DNA of 29,633 nucleotides from positions 1 through 29,633 of the forward strand of contig JAHHTY010000023.1 in NCBI GenBank assembly GCA_020024325.1, given 5' to 3'. Shown here one piece after another: positions 14,387 to 22,522 of the stretch. The DNA comes from Negativibacillus sp. Its GTDB lineage: Bacteria; Bacillota; Clostridia; Oscillospirales; Ruminococcaceae. The position numbers and the translations under genes are program-made. The notes under the pieces are model-generated. The model did no database searches and was not told the DNA's origin. It worked only from the letters and a program-made list of their open reading frames with translations. Positions within the stretch are counted from its first letter, which is position 1, and each line of letters opens with the position of its first letter.

Positions 14387-15718
14387 TTATTTTGCGGGAT
14401 TATAAACCGTTCCGATGAAGAGTGGAGCATCCTCATGGGATTGAAGGGTGAATAAGAAAGGACGATCCAAAGAGAAGGTATATTTTTCCACATCATCTGG
14501 TAATAGAGCCATTGATTCTATCATGATCTGGGTATAAGCCGCAGCTTTACAACCATTTTCATCGACTTCTATATGGCTTTCTTGGATGATGTTGGATACA
14601 TGAACATCCTGATCAGTGATGCCGGACAGATCAGCAGTACCTTCCATCAATTTTTCCAAACCCACTTTTTCACAAGTTTCTTTCAGATTAAATCTGGTAT
14701 CAAAGTTGAATTTTGGAAGTTTCAAAGTAACCTCTGCGGCTTTTTTATTTTGTTCTTGAGGTTTAGAAGTGATTTCTTCTAAAGTTTCCTGATTTAAAAT
14801 AGAGCCTAAATCTTTATTTGGAAGGACAAAACGCATTTCTTGTCCACCAACAAAAGGGAGAATAAACATGGTGTAATCTTCAGTTTTATAGTAAGCAGCA
14901 TGTTCAAAGATTTGGTTCATATAAGTAGTGTCAATAGTGCTTCCGTCTTCCAGAGTGAATTTTTCTGTTGTATTATTTTTTCCGTTAAAAGAATCGGACC
15001 AGGCACCTTCAAAATAAAGGGTGTTAATAATGGACAAAACTTGCATTGGATCAGTAGCAATGGAAGGGTTTAGCAATCCTCCGGTATTTTCAGAAATCCA
15101 TTTTCCCATAGCTTCACCGGTTGATTTTTTTGAAAAATCAACCGAATAAATCGAAGAGTAGAAATCTTTAGCCACTTCTTTGCTAAAAGCGGATTTGATT
15201 GGATATTTTTTTTGCATCCAAAGAGAGTTTGCAATCTCTAAAATATTTCCTTCACTATCGCGATAATTTGCGTCATAGAACTTAGTGAAACCATCAATAG
15301 CAGATTTCATATTATCTGTTTCCAGTGCATCTGCAATTTGCTGAGAAGTTTCACCGTTTGCTCCACTTCCTAAAATGCCAAGGGCATAAGCAAAGCTGAC
15401 AGGGGAGTATGCTTGATTCTTTTTCTGATTTAAAACCATAGGGGCAGTTTTTGAGCCGAATTTCTGAAGACTTTTAATAAAGCTTTCTGGAGTTTGATGT
15501 TTGAGTACATAATCATAGTAATTTTCATCTTCCATTGCCGGAACTTTGGGTTGAGTAATTTTGTTTGCAGAAGAGTTTGAGGATGTATTTTTTTTAGAAG
15601 TGCCATTAACAACCTGAGATAGAGAGTGGGATGATGTTTGTGGAGCAGCACTATAAGAAATACTTGCCAGTGATAGAATCATCGCAGCAGATAGGGCAGC
15701 TGATATAAACTTTTTCAT
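14387..15718 (-). CDS. Secreted serpin (serine protease inhibitor)
   Basis: A serpin: a suicide inhibitor whose reactive loop inserts into its own sheet after cleavage. The 443-residue protein begins with a signal peptide (MKKFISAALSAAMILSLASI, likely cut near SYSA), then a Ser/Asn/Thr-rich linker (about 25-60). Serpin motifs: YSPVSFAYALGIL (104-116), INTLYFEGAWSDSF (231-244), LKLPKFNFD, and the C-terminal SLDRPFLF (416-423). The hinge is ENGCKAAAYT (387-396): Cys390 at P14 and Lys391 at P13, where inhibitory serpins usually have Thr/Glu, but Ala392-394 and Thr396 are kept. By standard numbering P1-P1' is Met403-Ala404. AGGAGGT lies 8 nt before ATG. Convergent with noc; monocistronic. Extracellular export is inferred. 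Confidence 0.93.
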   Translation of the reverse strand: MKKFISAALSAAMILSLASISYSAAPQTSSHSLSQVVNGTSKKNTSSNSSANKITQPKVPAMEDENYYDYVLKHQTPESFIKSLQKFGSKTAPMVLNQKKNQAYSPVSFAYALGILGSGANGETSQQIADALETDNMKSAIDGFTKFYDANYRDSEGNILEIANSLWMQKKYPIKSAFSKEVAKDFYSSIYSVDFSKKSTGEAMGKWISENTGGLLNPSIATDPMQVLSIINTLYFEGAWSDSFNGKNNTTEKFTLEDGSTIDTTYMNQIFEHAAYYKTEDYTMFILPFVGGQEMRFVLPNKDLGSILNQETLEEITSKPQEQNKKAAEVTLKLPKFNFDTRFNLKETCEKVGLEKLMEGTADLSGITDQDVHVSNIIQESHIEVDENGCKAAAYTQIMIESMALLPDDVEKYTFSLDRPFLFTLQSHEDAPLFIGTVYNPAK

Positions 15719-15858
15719 TGTAAAACCTCCTAAAAATATAATCTATTTCCCTATTAAGATAGTGTAGATAAAGATGGCTTTTATTGCACCGAATTATTTT
15801 TTGGTCTAAATAAAGGATAAAATCCCAAAAATTTCTTTAGTATAACGCAGAAACGGGG

Positions 15859-15874
15859 TGTTTCACATGAAACA
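15859..15874. promoter_or_regulatory. parS-like site 2
   Basis: TGTTTCACATGAAACA matches the Firmicute parS consensus at 15 of 16 positions (CACATG instead of CACGTG at the centre). It lies about 220 nt upstream of parA, between the divergent serpin and parAB genes. Confidence 0.85.
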
Positions 15875-15963
15875 TTTATTGAGAGATTTTGACAGAAAAT
15901 ACGTAGGTTTTTCGATTTAGAGGTGAAAAGGAGGGCTTTTTTCTTTATTTTCTATGGGAATTA

Positions 15964-15972
15964 TGCTATAAT
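15964..15972 (+). promoter_or_regulatory. Extended -10 promoter of parAB
   Basis: TGCTATAAT: TGn plus a perfect TATAAT (15967-15972), with no good -35 at 17 nt. It lies about 110 nt before parA. Confidence 0.6.
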
Positions 15973-16042
15973 CAAAGTAAATTCCATGTTTTTTGTAGAG
16001 AAATTGTCCGAAAAAATCAAAAATCACAGCGAAAGGAGCAAG

Positions 16043-16076
16043 CCTTCTACTGCAAAATGAAATTTGCCGCAGAAGG
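16043..16076 (+). promoter_or_regulatory. Hairpin covering the parA ribosome site
   Basis: CCTTCTACTGCAAA (16043-16056) pairs with TTTGCCGCAGAAGG (16063-16076) with two mismatches. The right arm includes most of the AGAAGGG ribosome site, so folding would hide it. Confidence 0.5.
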
Positions 16077-16082
16077 GATAAA

Positions 16083-16865
16083 GTGTTTGGTATGGGTAAA
16101 ATCATTGCAGTTGCAAACCAAAAAGGCGGTGTTGGAAAAACCACTTCGGTAATCAATCTAACGGCCGCCCTTGGAAAATCAAGAAAAAAATGTCTGCTGG
16201 TAGATATTGATTCGCAGGGAAATTCCACCAGTGGTTTAGGTGTTAATAAACGAGAGGTTAAGACCTCTACCTATGATATTCTTACCGGAGATGCCAGAGC
16301 TTCCCAGGCTATTATAAAAACCGAGTTTAAAAATGTAGATTTAATTCCATCCAGCATTGATCTGGCAGCAGCAGAAATTGAACTGGTAGAAATTCAGGAA
16401 AGAACTTTAAAACTAAGACAGGCACTGGCAGCTGTTCGAGATGATTATGATTATATTTTAATTGATTGTCCTCCATCTATGGGGCTTGTGACACTCAATG
16501 CTTTTTCTGCTTGTGATGGGGTTATTGTTCCGATTCAGTGCGAATATTATGCGCTGGAAGGCTTGTCCCAGCTGATGGCTACCATTCGGCAGGTAAAGCG
16601 TCTATATAACCCGGTTATTGAGCTGGAGGGTATTTTGCTGACCATGTATGACGGGCGTTTAAAACTGACAGAACAGGTACAAGAAGAAGTAAAAAACCAC
16701 TTCCCGGACAAGATATATCAAACAGTGATTCCCAGAAATGTTCGTCTGTCCGAGGCACCAAGCTTTGGGATGCCGGCAATCTATTTTGATAAAAATTCTC
16801 GAGGTGCAAAAGCTTATCTTAGCTTGGCAAAAGAATTTTTAAAGAAAAATCGAGAAGAGAAGTAA
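16083..16865 (+). CDS. parA: Chromosome partitioning ATPase ParA (Soj)
   Basis: A Walker-type ATPase that moves ParB-parS complexes and, as Soj in B. subtilis, regulates DnaA. The 260-residue protein shows the deviant Walker A KGGVGKTT (about 12-19), the switch region DIDSQGNSTSGLG, Walker B YILIDCPPSMG and PRNVRLSEAPSFGMP, all typical of chromosomal ParA. GTG 16083 lies 5 nt after AGAAGGG; an in-frame ATG at 16092 (MGKIIAVANQK) is the alternative and would match most homologues. parB follows 12 nt after the stop. The ribosome site lies in a hairpin arm. Confidence 0.96.
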   Translation: MFGMGKIIAVANQKGGVGKTTSVINLTAALGKSRKKCLLVDIDSQGNSTSGLGVNKREVKTSTYDILTGDARASQAIIKTEFKNVDLIPSSIDLAAAEIELVEIQERTLKLRQALAAVRDDYDYILIDCPPSMGLVTLNAFSACDGVIVPIQCEYYALEGLSQLMATIRQVKRLYNPVIELEGILLTMYDGRLKLTEQVQEEVKNHFPDKIYQTVIPRNVRLSEAPSFGMPAIYFDKNSRGAKAYLSLAKEFLKKNREEK

Positions 16866-16877
16866 GAGGTGGTCATG

Positions 16878-17738
16878 ATGTCAAAAGCGAAAAAGGGTGG
16901 TCTGGGTAAAGGTTTAGATGCTCTGTTTATGGATAATGAAACAGCAGATTCCGGAATCGTGACCTTGCGTTTAAGTGAAATTGAACCTAATAAGGATCAG
17001 CCACGAAAAGTGTTCTCCGAAGAAAGTTTGAACGAGCTGGCAGACTCTATTAAAGAGCACGGTGTACTTCAGCCATTGCTGGTGCGTCCGCTGTCCTCCG
17101 GAGGATATCAATTGGTAGCAGGGGAACGTCGGTGGAGAGCAAGCCGTATGGCGGGTTTGAGAGAGGTTCCGGTTGTTATCAGAGATATGGATGAGGAACA
17201 GGCAATGGAAATTGCTCTGATTGAAAACCTGCAAAGGGAGGATCTCAATGCAATTGAAGAAGCGTCCGGTTATAAGCTGTTGATGGAACGCTATGGAATG
17301 ACCCAAGAACAGGTTGCAAAGAGGGTCGGAAAATCCAGACCGGCAGTTGCAAATGCACTCCGACTGCTGCATCTTCCTGAAAAAGTAATGGAAATGGTGG
17401 AGGAAGGCGAAGTTTCTCCGGGACATGCAAGAGCACTGCTTGCTTTTGATAATCAAGATCAAATCCTTGAAGTGGCTAAAAAGGTCAAAACAGGAAAATA
17501 TTCTGTACGAGATATTGAGAAGATGAGCAAAGAGATTCCGGAGGATATTCAGGTATCTGGAGAACACGAAGATGTGTGGGGAGGACAGGCTGCATTTTTT
17601 ACTGAAATGGAACTTGCTTTGGGCAATGAGCTTTCCAGAAAAGTAAAAATAGTTCGCAACGGAAACAGCGGTGTACTTCAAATCCATTTTTATGATGAAG
17701 ATGACCTCAAGCAGCTTGCAGATAAATTGATTCGATAG
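16878..17738 (+). CDS. parB: Chromosome partitioning protein ParB (Spo0J)
   Basis: A CTP-dependent DNA clamp that loads at parS, slides, and recruits SMC/condensin. The 286-residue protein begins MSKAKKGGLGKGLDALF, the standard ParB N-terminus contacting ParA. It has the GERRWRASR CTP motif, ENLQREDLNAIEEA, and the parS-reading helix-turn-helix TQEQVAKRVGKSRPAVANALRLL split over about 135-158, then a C-terminal dimer domain. The frame opens at GTG 16869 and also has ATG 16875, but ATG 16878 is best spaced from AGAGGT and matches the family start. Ends in a strong terminator. Confidence 0.96.
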   Translation: MSKAKKGGLGKGLDALFMDNETADSGIVTLRLSEIEPNKDQPRKVFSEESLNELADSIKEHGVLQPLLVRPLSSGGYQLVAGERRWRASRMAGLREVPVVIRDMDEEQAMEIALIENLQREDLNAIEEASGYKLLMERYGMTQEQVAKRVGKSRPAVANALRLLHLPEKVMEMVEEGEVSPGHARALLAFDNQDQILEVAKKVKTGKYSVRDIEKMSKEIPEDIQVSGEHEDVWGGQAAFFTEMELALGNELSRKVKIVRNGNSGVLQIHFYDEDDLKQLADKLIR

Positions 17739-17743
17739 AAAAT

Positions 17744-17778
17744 AAAAAGGCTTTGACCATTTTGGTCAAAGCCTTTTT
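17744..17778 (+). terminator. Terminator after parB
   Basis: GGCTTTGACC (17749-17758) with GGTCAAAGCC (17764-17773), then TTTTT; preceded by AAAAA, so it could act both ways. Confidence 0.92.
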
Positions 17779-17828
17779 GCAGTTAATGTGAAAAGAAGAA
17801 AAGAGAAGATGATTTTTTATAAGCGATG

Positions 17829-17837
17829 TGATACAAT
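17829..17837 (+). promoter_or_regulatory. Candidate extended -10 promoter of the thioesterase gene
   Basis: TGATACAAT (TGn plus TACAAT), about 70 nt before the TTG start; no clear -35. Confidence 0.4.
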
Positions 17838-17905
17838 AAAAATAATGATAAAAGAAAACACAAGGACTCACAGAGATGACATATAAATAGGAAGAAGGTT
17901 TTTTC

Positions 17906-18652
17906 TTGAAAGAGATTGAAACATATGAAGAATCGTTTATTGCAGGTCAGTATGAATGTGATTGTAATGGAAGAATGAAAGCCGGAGCAATCATGTCACA
18001 GTGTCAGGCAATCAGTACCAATCATTGCAATGCGTTTGGCTTGACTATTGATGTGTATCGAAAAACTCATACTGTTTTTTTGCTGGCAAAGGTTTCTCTG
18101 GAGTTATATGGAGAGATTTGTGTTGGGGATAAGATACGAATTGTAACAAGACCTTCCAGCCCAAATCGAGCAGTATACAGCAGATATACTCGATTTTATA
18201 ATGAGCAAGGAGAAGAGGTTGCGGCACAGGATTCTAAATGGGTGTTGGTGGATACAGACACCAGAAAAATTTTAAGAAATCCTCCGGAAGAACTGCATTT
18301 TCCGTTTAATCTTTCAATTGAGCAAGAACATGATTTTACCATTCCTAAAGTAAAGGATGCTGTGCACAGCGGGGTAGAGCGAGTGACCTATTCCCGTACA
18401 GATGACAATGGACATTTAAATAATACCCAGTATGCCGATATTATCTTAGATAACCTGCCTTTTTCGGCTACTGTGGGAAAACGCATGAAAAAACTGGTTA
18501 TCAATTACCACAACGAAGCCAAGATGGGTGAAGAACTGGAAATCCTTACAAAGGAACTGGAAGCAGCAGATGAGAAGATGTCTTGTTATTATGTTTGCGG
18601 ACAGAAAAATGATGGAAAAAAATGCTTTGAAGGTTTTGCAAAATTTGAGTAA
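17906..18652 (+). CDS. Acyl-ACP thioesterase (FatA/FatB family)
   Basis: Hydrolyses acyl-acyl carrier protein to free fatty acid. The 248-residue protein has two hot-dog halves: the first with GRMKAGAIMSQCQ and HTVFLLAKVSLELYGE, the second with SRTDDNGHLNNTQYADIILD. The catalytic D-x-N-x-H pattern is Asp166, Asn168, His170. Length and layout match bacterial acyl-ACP thioesterases common in anaerobic Firmicutes. The start is TTG 17906, with GAAGGT about 7 nt upstream. No signal peptide or membrane segment, so cytoplasmic. It stands alone between two terminators. Chain-length preference cannot be read from the sequence. Confidence 0.9.
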   Translation: MKEIETYEESFIAGQYECDCNGRMKAGAIMSQCQAISTNHCNAFGLTIDVYRKTHTVFLLAKVSLELYGEICVGDKIRIVTRPSSPNRAVYSRYTRFYNEQGEEVAAQDSKWVLVDTDTRKILRNPPEELHFPFNLSIEQEHDFTIPKVKDAVHSGVERVTYSRTDDNGHLNNTQYADIILDNLPFSATVGKRMKKLVINYHNEAKMGEELEILTKELEAADEKMSCYYVCGQKNDGKKCFEGFAKFE

Positions 18653-18667
18653 TTTATTTTCTTTTTT

Positions 18668-18711
18668 AAGCAGAGCCGTATCTTTAAAGAAATACGGCTC
18701 TGCTTTTTTTT
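18668..18711 (+). terminator. Terminator after the thioesterase gene
   Basis: AGCAGAGCCGTAT (18669-18681) pairs with ATACGGCTCTGCT (18692-18704), followed by a run of T to 18711. Confidence 0.92.
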
Positions 18712-18782
18712 GGCTTAATAAAGCCATTTTTTAAGCTATAAAAACAAATTTTAAAAAAACTAAATTTTTTTCAAAAAAGGTG

Positions 18783-18811
18783 TTGACAAAACCTAAAATC
18801 TATTGTATAAT
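18783..18811 (+). promoter_or_regulatory. Consensus SigA promoter of the tRNA operon
   Basis: TTGACA (18783-18788), 17-nt spacer, TATAAT (18806-18811): perfect hexamers. A small GGTTAC/GTAACC hairpin follows in the leader. Confidence 0.95.
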
Positions 18812-18855
18812 TTAGCTCGTTGGTTACGACAAAAGCGGTTGTAACCAGTCGACAT

Positions 18856-18932
18856 GGCGGCATAGCTCAGCTGGCTAGAGCATTCGGTTCATACCCGAAG
18901 TGTCGATGGTTCAAATCCATTTGCCGCTACCA
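18856..18932 (+). tRNA. trnM: tRNA-Met (CAT), elongator type
   Basis: A 77-nt cloverleaf with encoded CCA. The acceptor stem GGCGGCA pairs with TGCCGCT, with a G-T pair at position 1. The anticodon loop TTCATAC holds CAT at 18890-18892. The anticodon stem TTCGG/CCGAA lacks the three G-C pairs of initiator tRNA, and position 1 is paired, so this is elongator Met, closely resembling B. subtilis elongator tRNA-Met. A lysidine-modified Ile tRNA is less likely. Confidence 0.93.
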
Positions 18933-18968
18933 TAGTTAAAAATCTGCTTTGCAGTTTTTATATTTTGC

Positions 18969-19043
18969 GGCCCGTTGGTCAAGCGGTTAAGACACCGCCC
19001 TTTCACGGCGGTATCGCGAGTTCGATTCTCGCACGGGTCACCA
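18969..19043 (+). tRNA. trnE: tRNA-Glu (TTC)
   Basis: A 75-nt cloverleaf with encoded CCA. The acceptor stem GGCCCGT pairs with ACGGGTC, the anticodon stem CCGCC with GGCGG, and the loop CTTTCAC carries TTC (Glu). It is cotranscribed with tRNA-Met, 36 nt upstream. Confidence 0.95.
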
Positions 19044-19046
19044 AAA

Positions 19047-19076
19047 ACGGATTCCAATTTTGGAATCCGTTTTTTT
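19047..19076 (+). terminator. tRNA operon terminator 1
   Basis: ACGGATTCCAA (19047-19057) pairs with TTGGAATCCGT (19060-19070), followed by T to 19076. Confidence 0.95.
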
Positions 19077-19081
19077 GCGTT

Positions 19082-19111
19082 GCTCTGCTTTTTGTTACAG
19101 CAGGGCTTTTT
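19082..19111 (+). terminator. tRNA operon terminator 2
   Basis: GCTCTGCT (19082-19089) pairs with AGCAGGGC (19099-19106, one G-T), then TTTTT. A backup to the terminator a few bases upstream. Confidence 0.8.
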
Positions 19112-19268
19112 CTATGTTCTAATGTTTTTTGACAATGTATGATGATCTTTGCAGATAGGTTAGAAAAACTTTAAAAAATCCCAATATTTTCTTAAACCTA
19201 TTTTTGAGGTTATCCTGTACACTAGAAAGTAAAGATAGTTTTTCATTTAAAACAAAGGGGGCAGTGCT

Positions 19269-20306
19269 TTGCTGGAGATTAGAAATTTAAATAAACGTTA
19301 TGGCGAAAAACAAGCACTAAATTCGGTCAGTTTTTCGATTGACGGTAAAGAAGCTGTTGGCTTTTTGGGCATTAACGGAGCCGGAAAAAGTACAACGATG
19401 AATATTTTAACAGGATGTATTTCTGCTTCTGACGGGGATGTTTTGATTGATGGGATTGATATATTAACAGAGCCTTTAAAAGCAAAAGAAAAAATAGGAT
19501 ACTTACCGGAACAGCCTCCGCTGTACCTTGATATGATTGTGTATGAGTACCTGTCTTTTATTTATAATTTGAAAAAGGTTAAAAAAAATCCCAAGATTCA
19601 AAAAACGAAAAAAGAATATTTAGAAGAGATTATGAATCTGGTCGGAATTAAAGATGTTCAATCAAGAATGATTAGAAATTTGTCAAAAGGCTATCGTCAA
19701 AGAGTAGGGTTAGCACAAGCATTAATAGGCGAACCGGATATTTTAATTTTAGACGAGCCAACAGTGGGACTGGACCCTGCACAGATGATTGAAATTCGCA
19801 CCTTGATTCGCAGCCTGGCAAAAACAAAAACGGTGTTGCTTTCGTCCCATATTTTATCCGAAGTTCAGGCAGTATGTGACCGCATTATTATTTTGCATCA
19901 AGGTCGAATTGTTGCCGATGGAAAAACCGACGAACTGGCAGACAAGGTATCTAATCAGCTTCAAATCAGCATGGAGATTGAGGGAAATCCTAAAAATATT
20001 CTTGAAACAATAAAGAAAATACCTTTGGTACAGAAGGTGCAGCAGGAAGAAGGAATGGGATACAACATCTATCTGGCGCAGAACTGTACAGACAGTACAC
20101 CAGTGCGCCGCACTTTGTTTAAAACTCTTGGTCAGGCAGGTTGCACAATATTGTCTATGAGCAAAAAAAATATGAATTTAGAAGATATTTTCCTTCAGCT
20201 AACCTCCGGTGAGGAAATTGAATTACTTCAAAAGCGAAACGAAGAGGAACAAGAATCAGAGAAAAAATCTTGTTGCCCGAAAACCAATCAAGAGGAAGGA
20301 GAATAA
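19269..20306 (+). CDS. ABC transporter ATPase, GldA-like
   Basis: The nucleotide-binding subunit of an ABC-2 type system. Walker A GINGAGKST (34-42), signature LSKGYRQR (138-145), Walker B ILILDEP (158-164) and the switch-histidine region LLSSHILSE are intact. The 345 residues include a C-terminal regulatory-like domain (about 220-320) and a charged tail with a Cys pair (KSCCPK). With the following permease, GldG-like and DUF4340 genes it matches the gliding-type GldA-F-G arrangement; the substrate is unknown. The start is TTG 19269 after AGGGGG. An upstream TTGACA (19129-19134) lacks a good -10. The permease starts 2 nt after the stop. Confidence 0.92.
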   Translation: MLEIRNLNKRYGEKQALNSVSFSIDGKEAVGFLGINGAGKSTTMNILTGCISASDGDVLIDGIDILTEPLKAKEKIGYLPEQPPLYLDMIVYEYLSFIYNLKKVKKNPKIQKTKKEYLEEIMNLVGIKDVQSRMIRNLSKGYRQRVGLAQALIGEPDILILDEPTVGLDPAQMIEIRTLIRSLAKTKTVLLSSHILSEVQAVCDRIIILHQGRIVADGKTDELADKVSNQLQISMEIEGNPKNILETIKKIPLVQKVQQEEGMGYNIYLAQNCTDSTPVRRTLFKTLGQAGCTILSMSKKNMNLEDIFLQLTSGEEIELLQKRNEEEQESEKKSCCPKTNQEEGE

Positions 20307-20308
20307 AA

Positions 20309-21013
20309 ATGACAGCAATCTATAAACGAGAAATGAGATCCTATTTGACATCTCCTGTGGGGTATGTGTTTTTAGCAGTATTTTTTGCGATTTCAGGATA
20401 CTATTTCTTTGCCACTTCATTGGTCAGCAATTCAACCGACATGAGTTATGTGTTTTCAAACCTATTTTCTATTGTTATTTTTTTAGTTCCGATCTTAACC
20501 ATGCGTCTGTTTAGTGAAGAACGCCGTCAAAAGACCGAACAAGCGTTGTTCACCGCCCCGGTTCGATTTACAGGAATTGTATTTGGAAAATTTTTTGCGT
20601 GCCTGACAATGTATTTATTGGGAATATCTATTATATTAGTATATCTCCTTGTATTATCAGCCTTTCGTTTACCGGATTTGGCTGTCTTTTTCGGGAATTT
20701 TCTAGGTCTGTTTTTGCTGGGAGCGGCGCTATGTGCTATTGGAATCTTTATTTCATCCTTAACAGAAAGCCAGGTTATAGCAGCAGTCGGCTCGATGGCA
20801 GTCGGCTTGTTTCTTTTGTTTGCCAATAGCTTTACACCGGTAGTTTCTAATGCGGCTGTAAGTAAGGTGATGGACAGTATCTCGTTTTATCAGCATTATC
20901 TTGATTTTACCAGAGGATTGTTAAATCTTTCCGATCTGACCTTCTTTGTGAGCATAGTAGCTTTATTTTTGTTCTTAACAGTTCGCCACTTGGAACATAG
21001 GCGAGTGTCATAA
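20309..21013 (+). CDS. ABC-2 type permease, GldF-like
   Basis: A 234-residue membrane protein with six predicted spans: about 15-36, 48-66, 90-115, 125-147, 152-170 and 205-225. The short cytoplasmic motif MRLFSEERRQKTEQALF after the second span is typical of GldF/ABC-2 permeases, where it couples to the ATPase. It probably pairs as a dimer with the GldA-like ATPase. ATG 20309 has AAGGAG 8 nt upstream, overlapping the end of the ATPase gene; the frame is open further upstream, but those residues are hydrophilic and unlike the family. Substrate unknown. Confidence 0.9.
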   Translation: MTAIYKREMRSYLTSPVGYVFLAVFFAISGYYFFATSLVSNSTDMSYVFSNLFSIVIFLVPILTMRLFSEERRQKTEQALFTAPVRFTGIVFGKFFACLTMYLLGISIILVYLLVLSAFRLPDLAVFFGNFLGLFLLGAALCAIGIFISSLTESQVIAAVGSMAVGLFLLFANSFTPVVSNAAVSKVMDSISFYQHYLDFTRGLLNLSDLTFFVSIVALFLFLTVRHLEHRRVS

Positions 21014-21048
21014 CGAAATATAAACCAAAAAATAAGGAAGGTGTTTTT

Positions 21049-22497
21049 ATGGAAAGCAAACAGACTCAGCATAAAACAACAAGGCGACAAAAATATTTGA
21101 TTCTTTCCGGTGCAACCACAGCATTGGTTGTTGTTGCATTGATTTTACTTAATATACTCACCGTTGTGATTACCGACCGTTATCCGGTAACAATTGATTT
21201 AACCCCTCAAAAAGTCTTTAAATTGACTGAACAATCAAAAGAGTATATCTCAAAAATTGCAAAGCCAGTTACAATAGAAGTAATGACCTCAGAGGAAAAC
21301 TTTATGTCGGGTGGAGAATATTTTGTACAAGCCCACTCTGTTCTAGAGCAATATGAAAAATATTCCGATCAAATTACATTAAAGTATGTGGATTTACTTG
21401 CAAACCCCTCTTTAGCATCGGAGCATGAAGAAGTACAGATTGGTGATATTATTATTTCCAGTGGTCAGCGCTCTCAGACCCTGACAGCCTATGATTTATT
21501 TAATATAGAATCCGGTTCTTATTATGGAAATTATATTACATCCTCTAGGGCAGAGCAGGCAATGACCTCAGCTATCTTAAATGTAACGTCAGAGTCACAG
21601 ATAAAAGTAGCAATTTTAAATGGACATGGTGAGCAGTATCCAAACGAATTCGCACAGTTACTGGGTAAAAATAATTTTGAGGTTAGTCAATTAACTCCGG
21701 CAACACAGGAAATTCCGAAAGATGTGAGTGTTTTGCTTTGGGTATCTCCAACCAGTGACCCAGATCAGGAGGTTTTAGATAAGGTAGATACCTTTCTTTC
21801 AGAAAAAGGAGAAAGGACGCTGCTTTATTTTGCAGATACCACACAGCCGGAATTGCCACGTTTGGAGAGCTTTTTGAAAAAGTGGGGGATTTCAGTAGGA
21901 CTGAGTTCGGTGCTCGAAACGGATAAAAGCCATATTATCAATGCAAATCCCTATTTTGCAGTGACACATCTGAAAAGTGAGGAATTAACGGACACCATGA
22001 CAGATCTCTCAATTCCCTTAACACTTCCGTTTGCCCGTCCATTGGAGAGTGTTTTTGAGAGTAATATGGACATCAGCACCTCAGTGCTGCTGGAATCTTC
22101 TCAAACAGCAACAACGATTCCCTACGGATTGAGCACAGAACAACTGGAAAATTGGAAAGCGGAGGAATATGGACCCTTTCCTCTGGCAATCCTTTCTAAG
22201 AAAAGTTTTGCAGATGGAAAAGCAAGCCAGATTTTGGCTAGCGGTTCATCGGTATCTTTGAGCGATTCTCTAATGGTAAGTGGTTCTTTTTCTAACGCTG
22301 ATTATTACCTGTCAGCCTTAAATACACTTACCCAACGAGAGCATGTGATTACGATTCAATCAAAAACCTTGGGTGGAAAGGAACTGGGGCTGAATACGGC
22401 ACAGGTATTTACCATCGGTGTTTTCTTTATGGTTATAGTTCCAATCATCACCTTGGCTTGTGGAATGTATCTCTGGCTCAAACGTCGCAACGCTTAG
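21049..22497 (+). CDS. GldG-like membrane-anchored protein
   Basis: A 482-residue protein of the GldG/ABC-type uncharacterised transport family. It has a basic N-terminus, one membrane span (about 16-40), the family start DLTPQKVFKLTEQSKEYI, a large extracytoplasmic part with VAILNGHGEQYPNEFAQLL and RTLLYFADTTQPELP, and a C-terminal span (about 455-475) ending in KRRNA. This is the usual topology: most of the chain outside, anchored at both ends. It follows the permease by 35 nt and is preceded by AGGAAGGT. No enzymatic residues recognised; it is presumably a structural part of the ABC complex. Confidence 0.88.
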   Translation: MESKQTQHKTTRRQKYLILSGATTALVVVALILLNILTVVITDRYPVTIDLTPQKVFKLTEQSKEYISKIAKPVTIEVMTSEENFMSGGEYFVQAHSVLEQYEKYSDQITLKYVDLLANPSLASEHEEVQIGDIIISSGQRSQTLTAYDLFNIESGSYYGNYITSSRAEQAMTSAILNVTSESQIKVAILNGHGEQYPNEFAQLLGKNNFEVSQLTPATQEIPKDVSVLLWVSPTSDPDQEVLDKVDTFLSEKGERTLLYFADTTQPELPRLESFLKKWGISVGLSSVLETDKSHIINANPYFAVTHLKSEELTDTMTDLSIPLTLPFARPLESVFESNMDISTSVLLESSQTATTIPYGLSTEQLENWKAEEYGPFPLAILSKKSFADGKASQILASGSSVSLSDSLMVSGSFSNADYYLSALNTLTQREHVITIQSKTLGGKELGLNTAQVFTIGVFFMVIVPIITLACGMYLWLKRRNA

Positions 22498-22522
22498 CAT
22501 ACTTTGGAAAGGAAGTTTGTTT

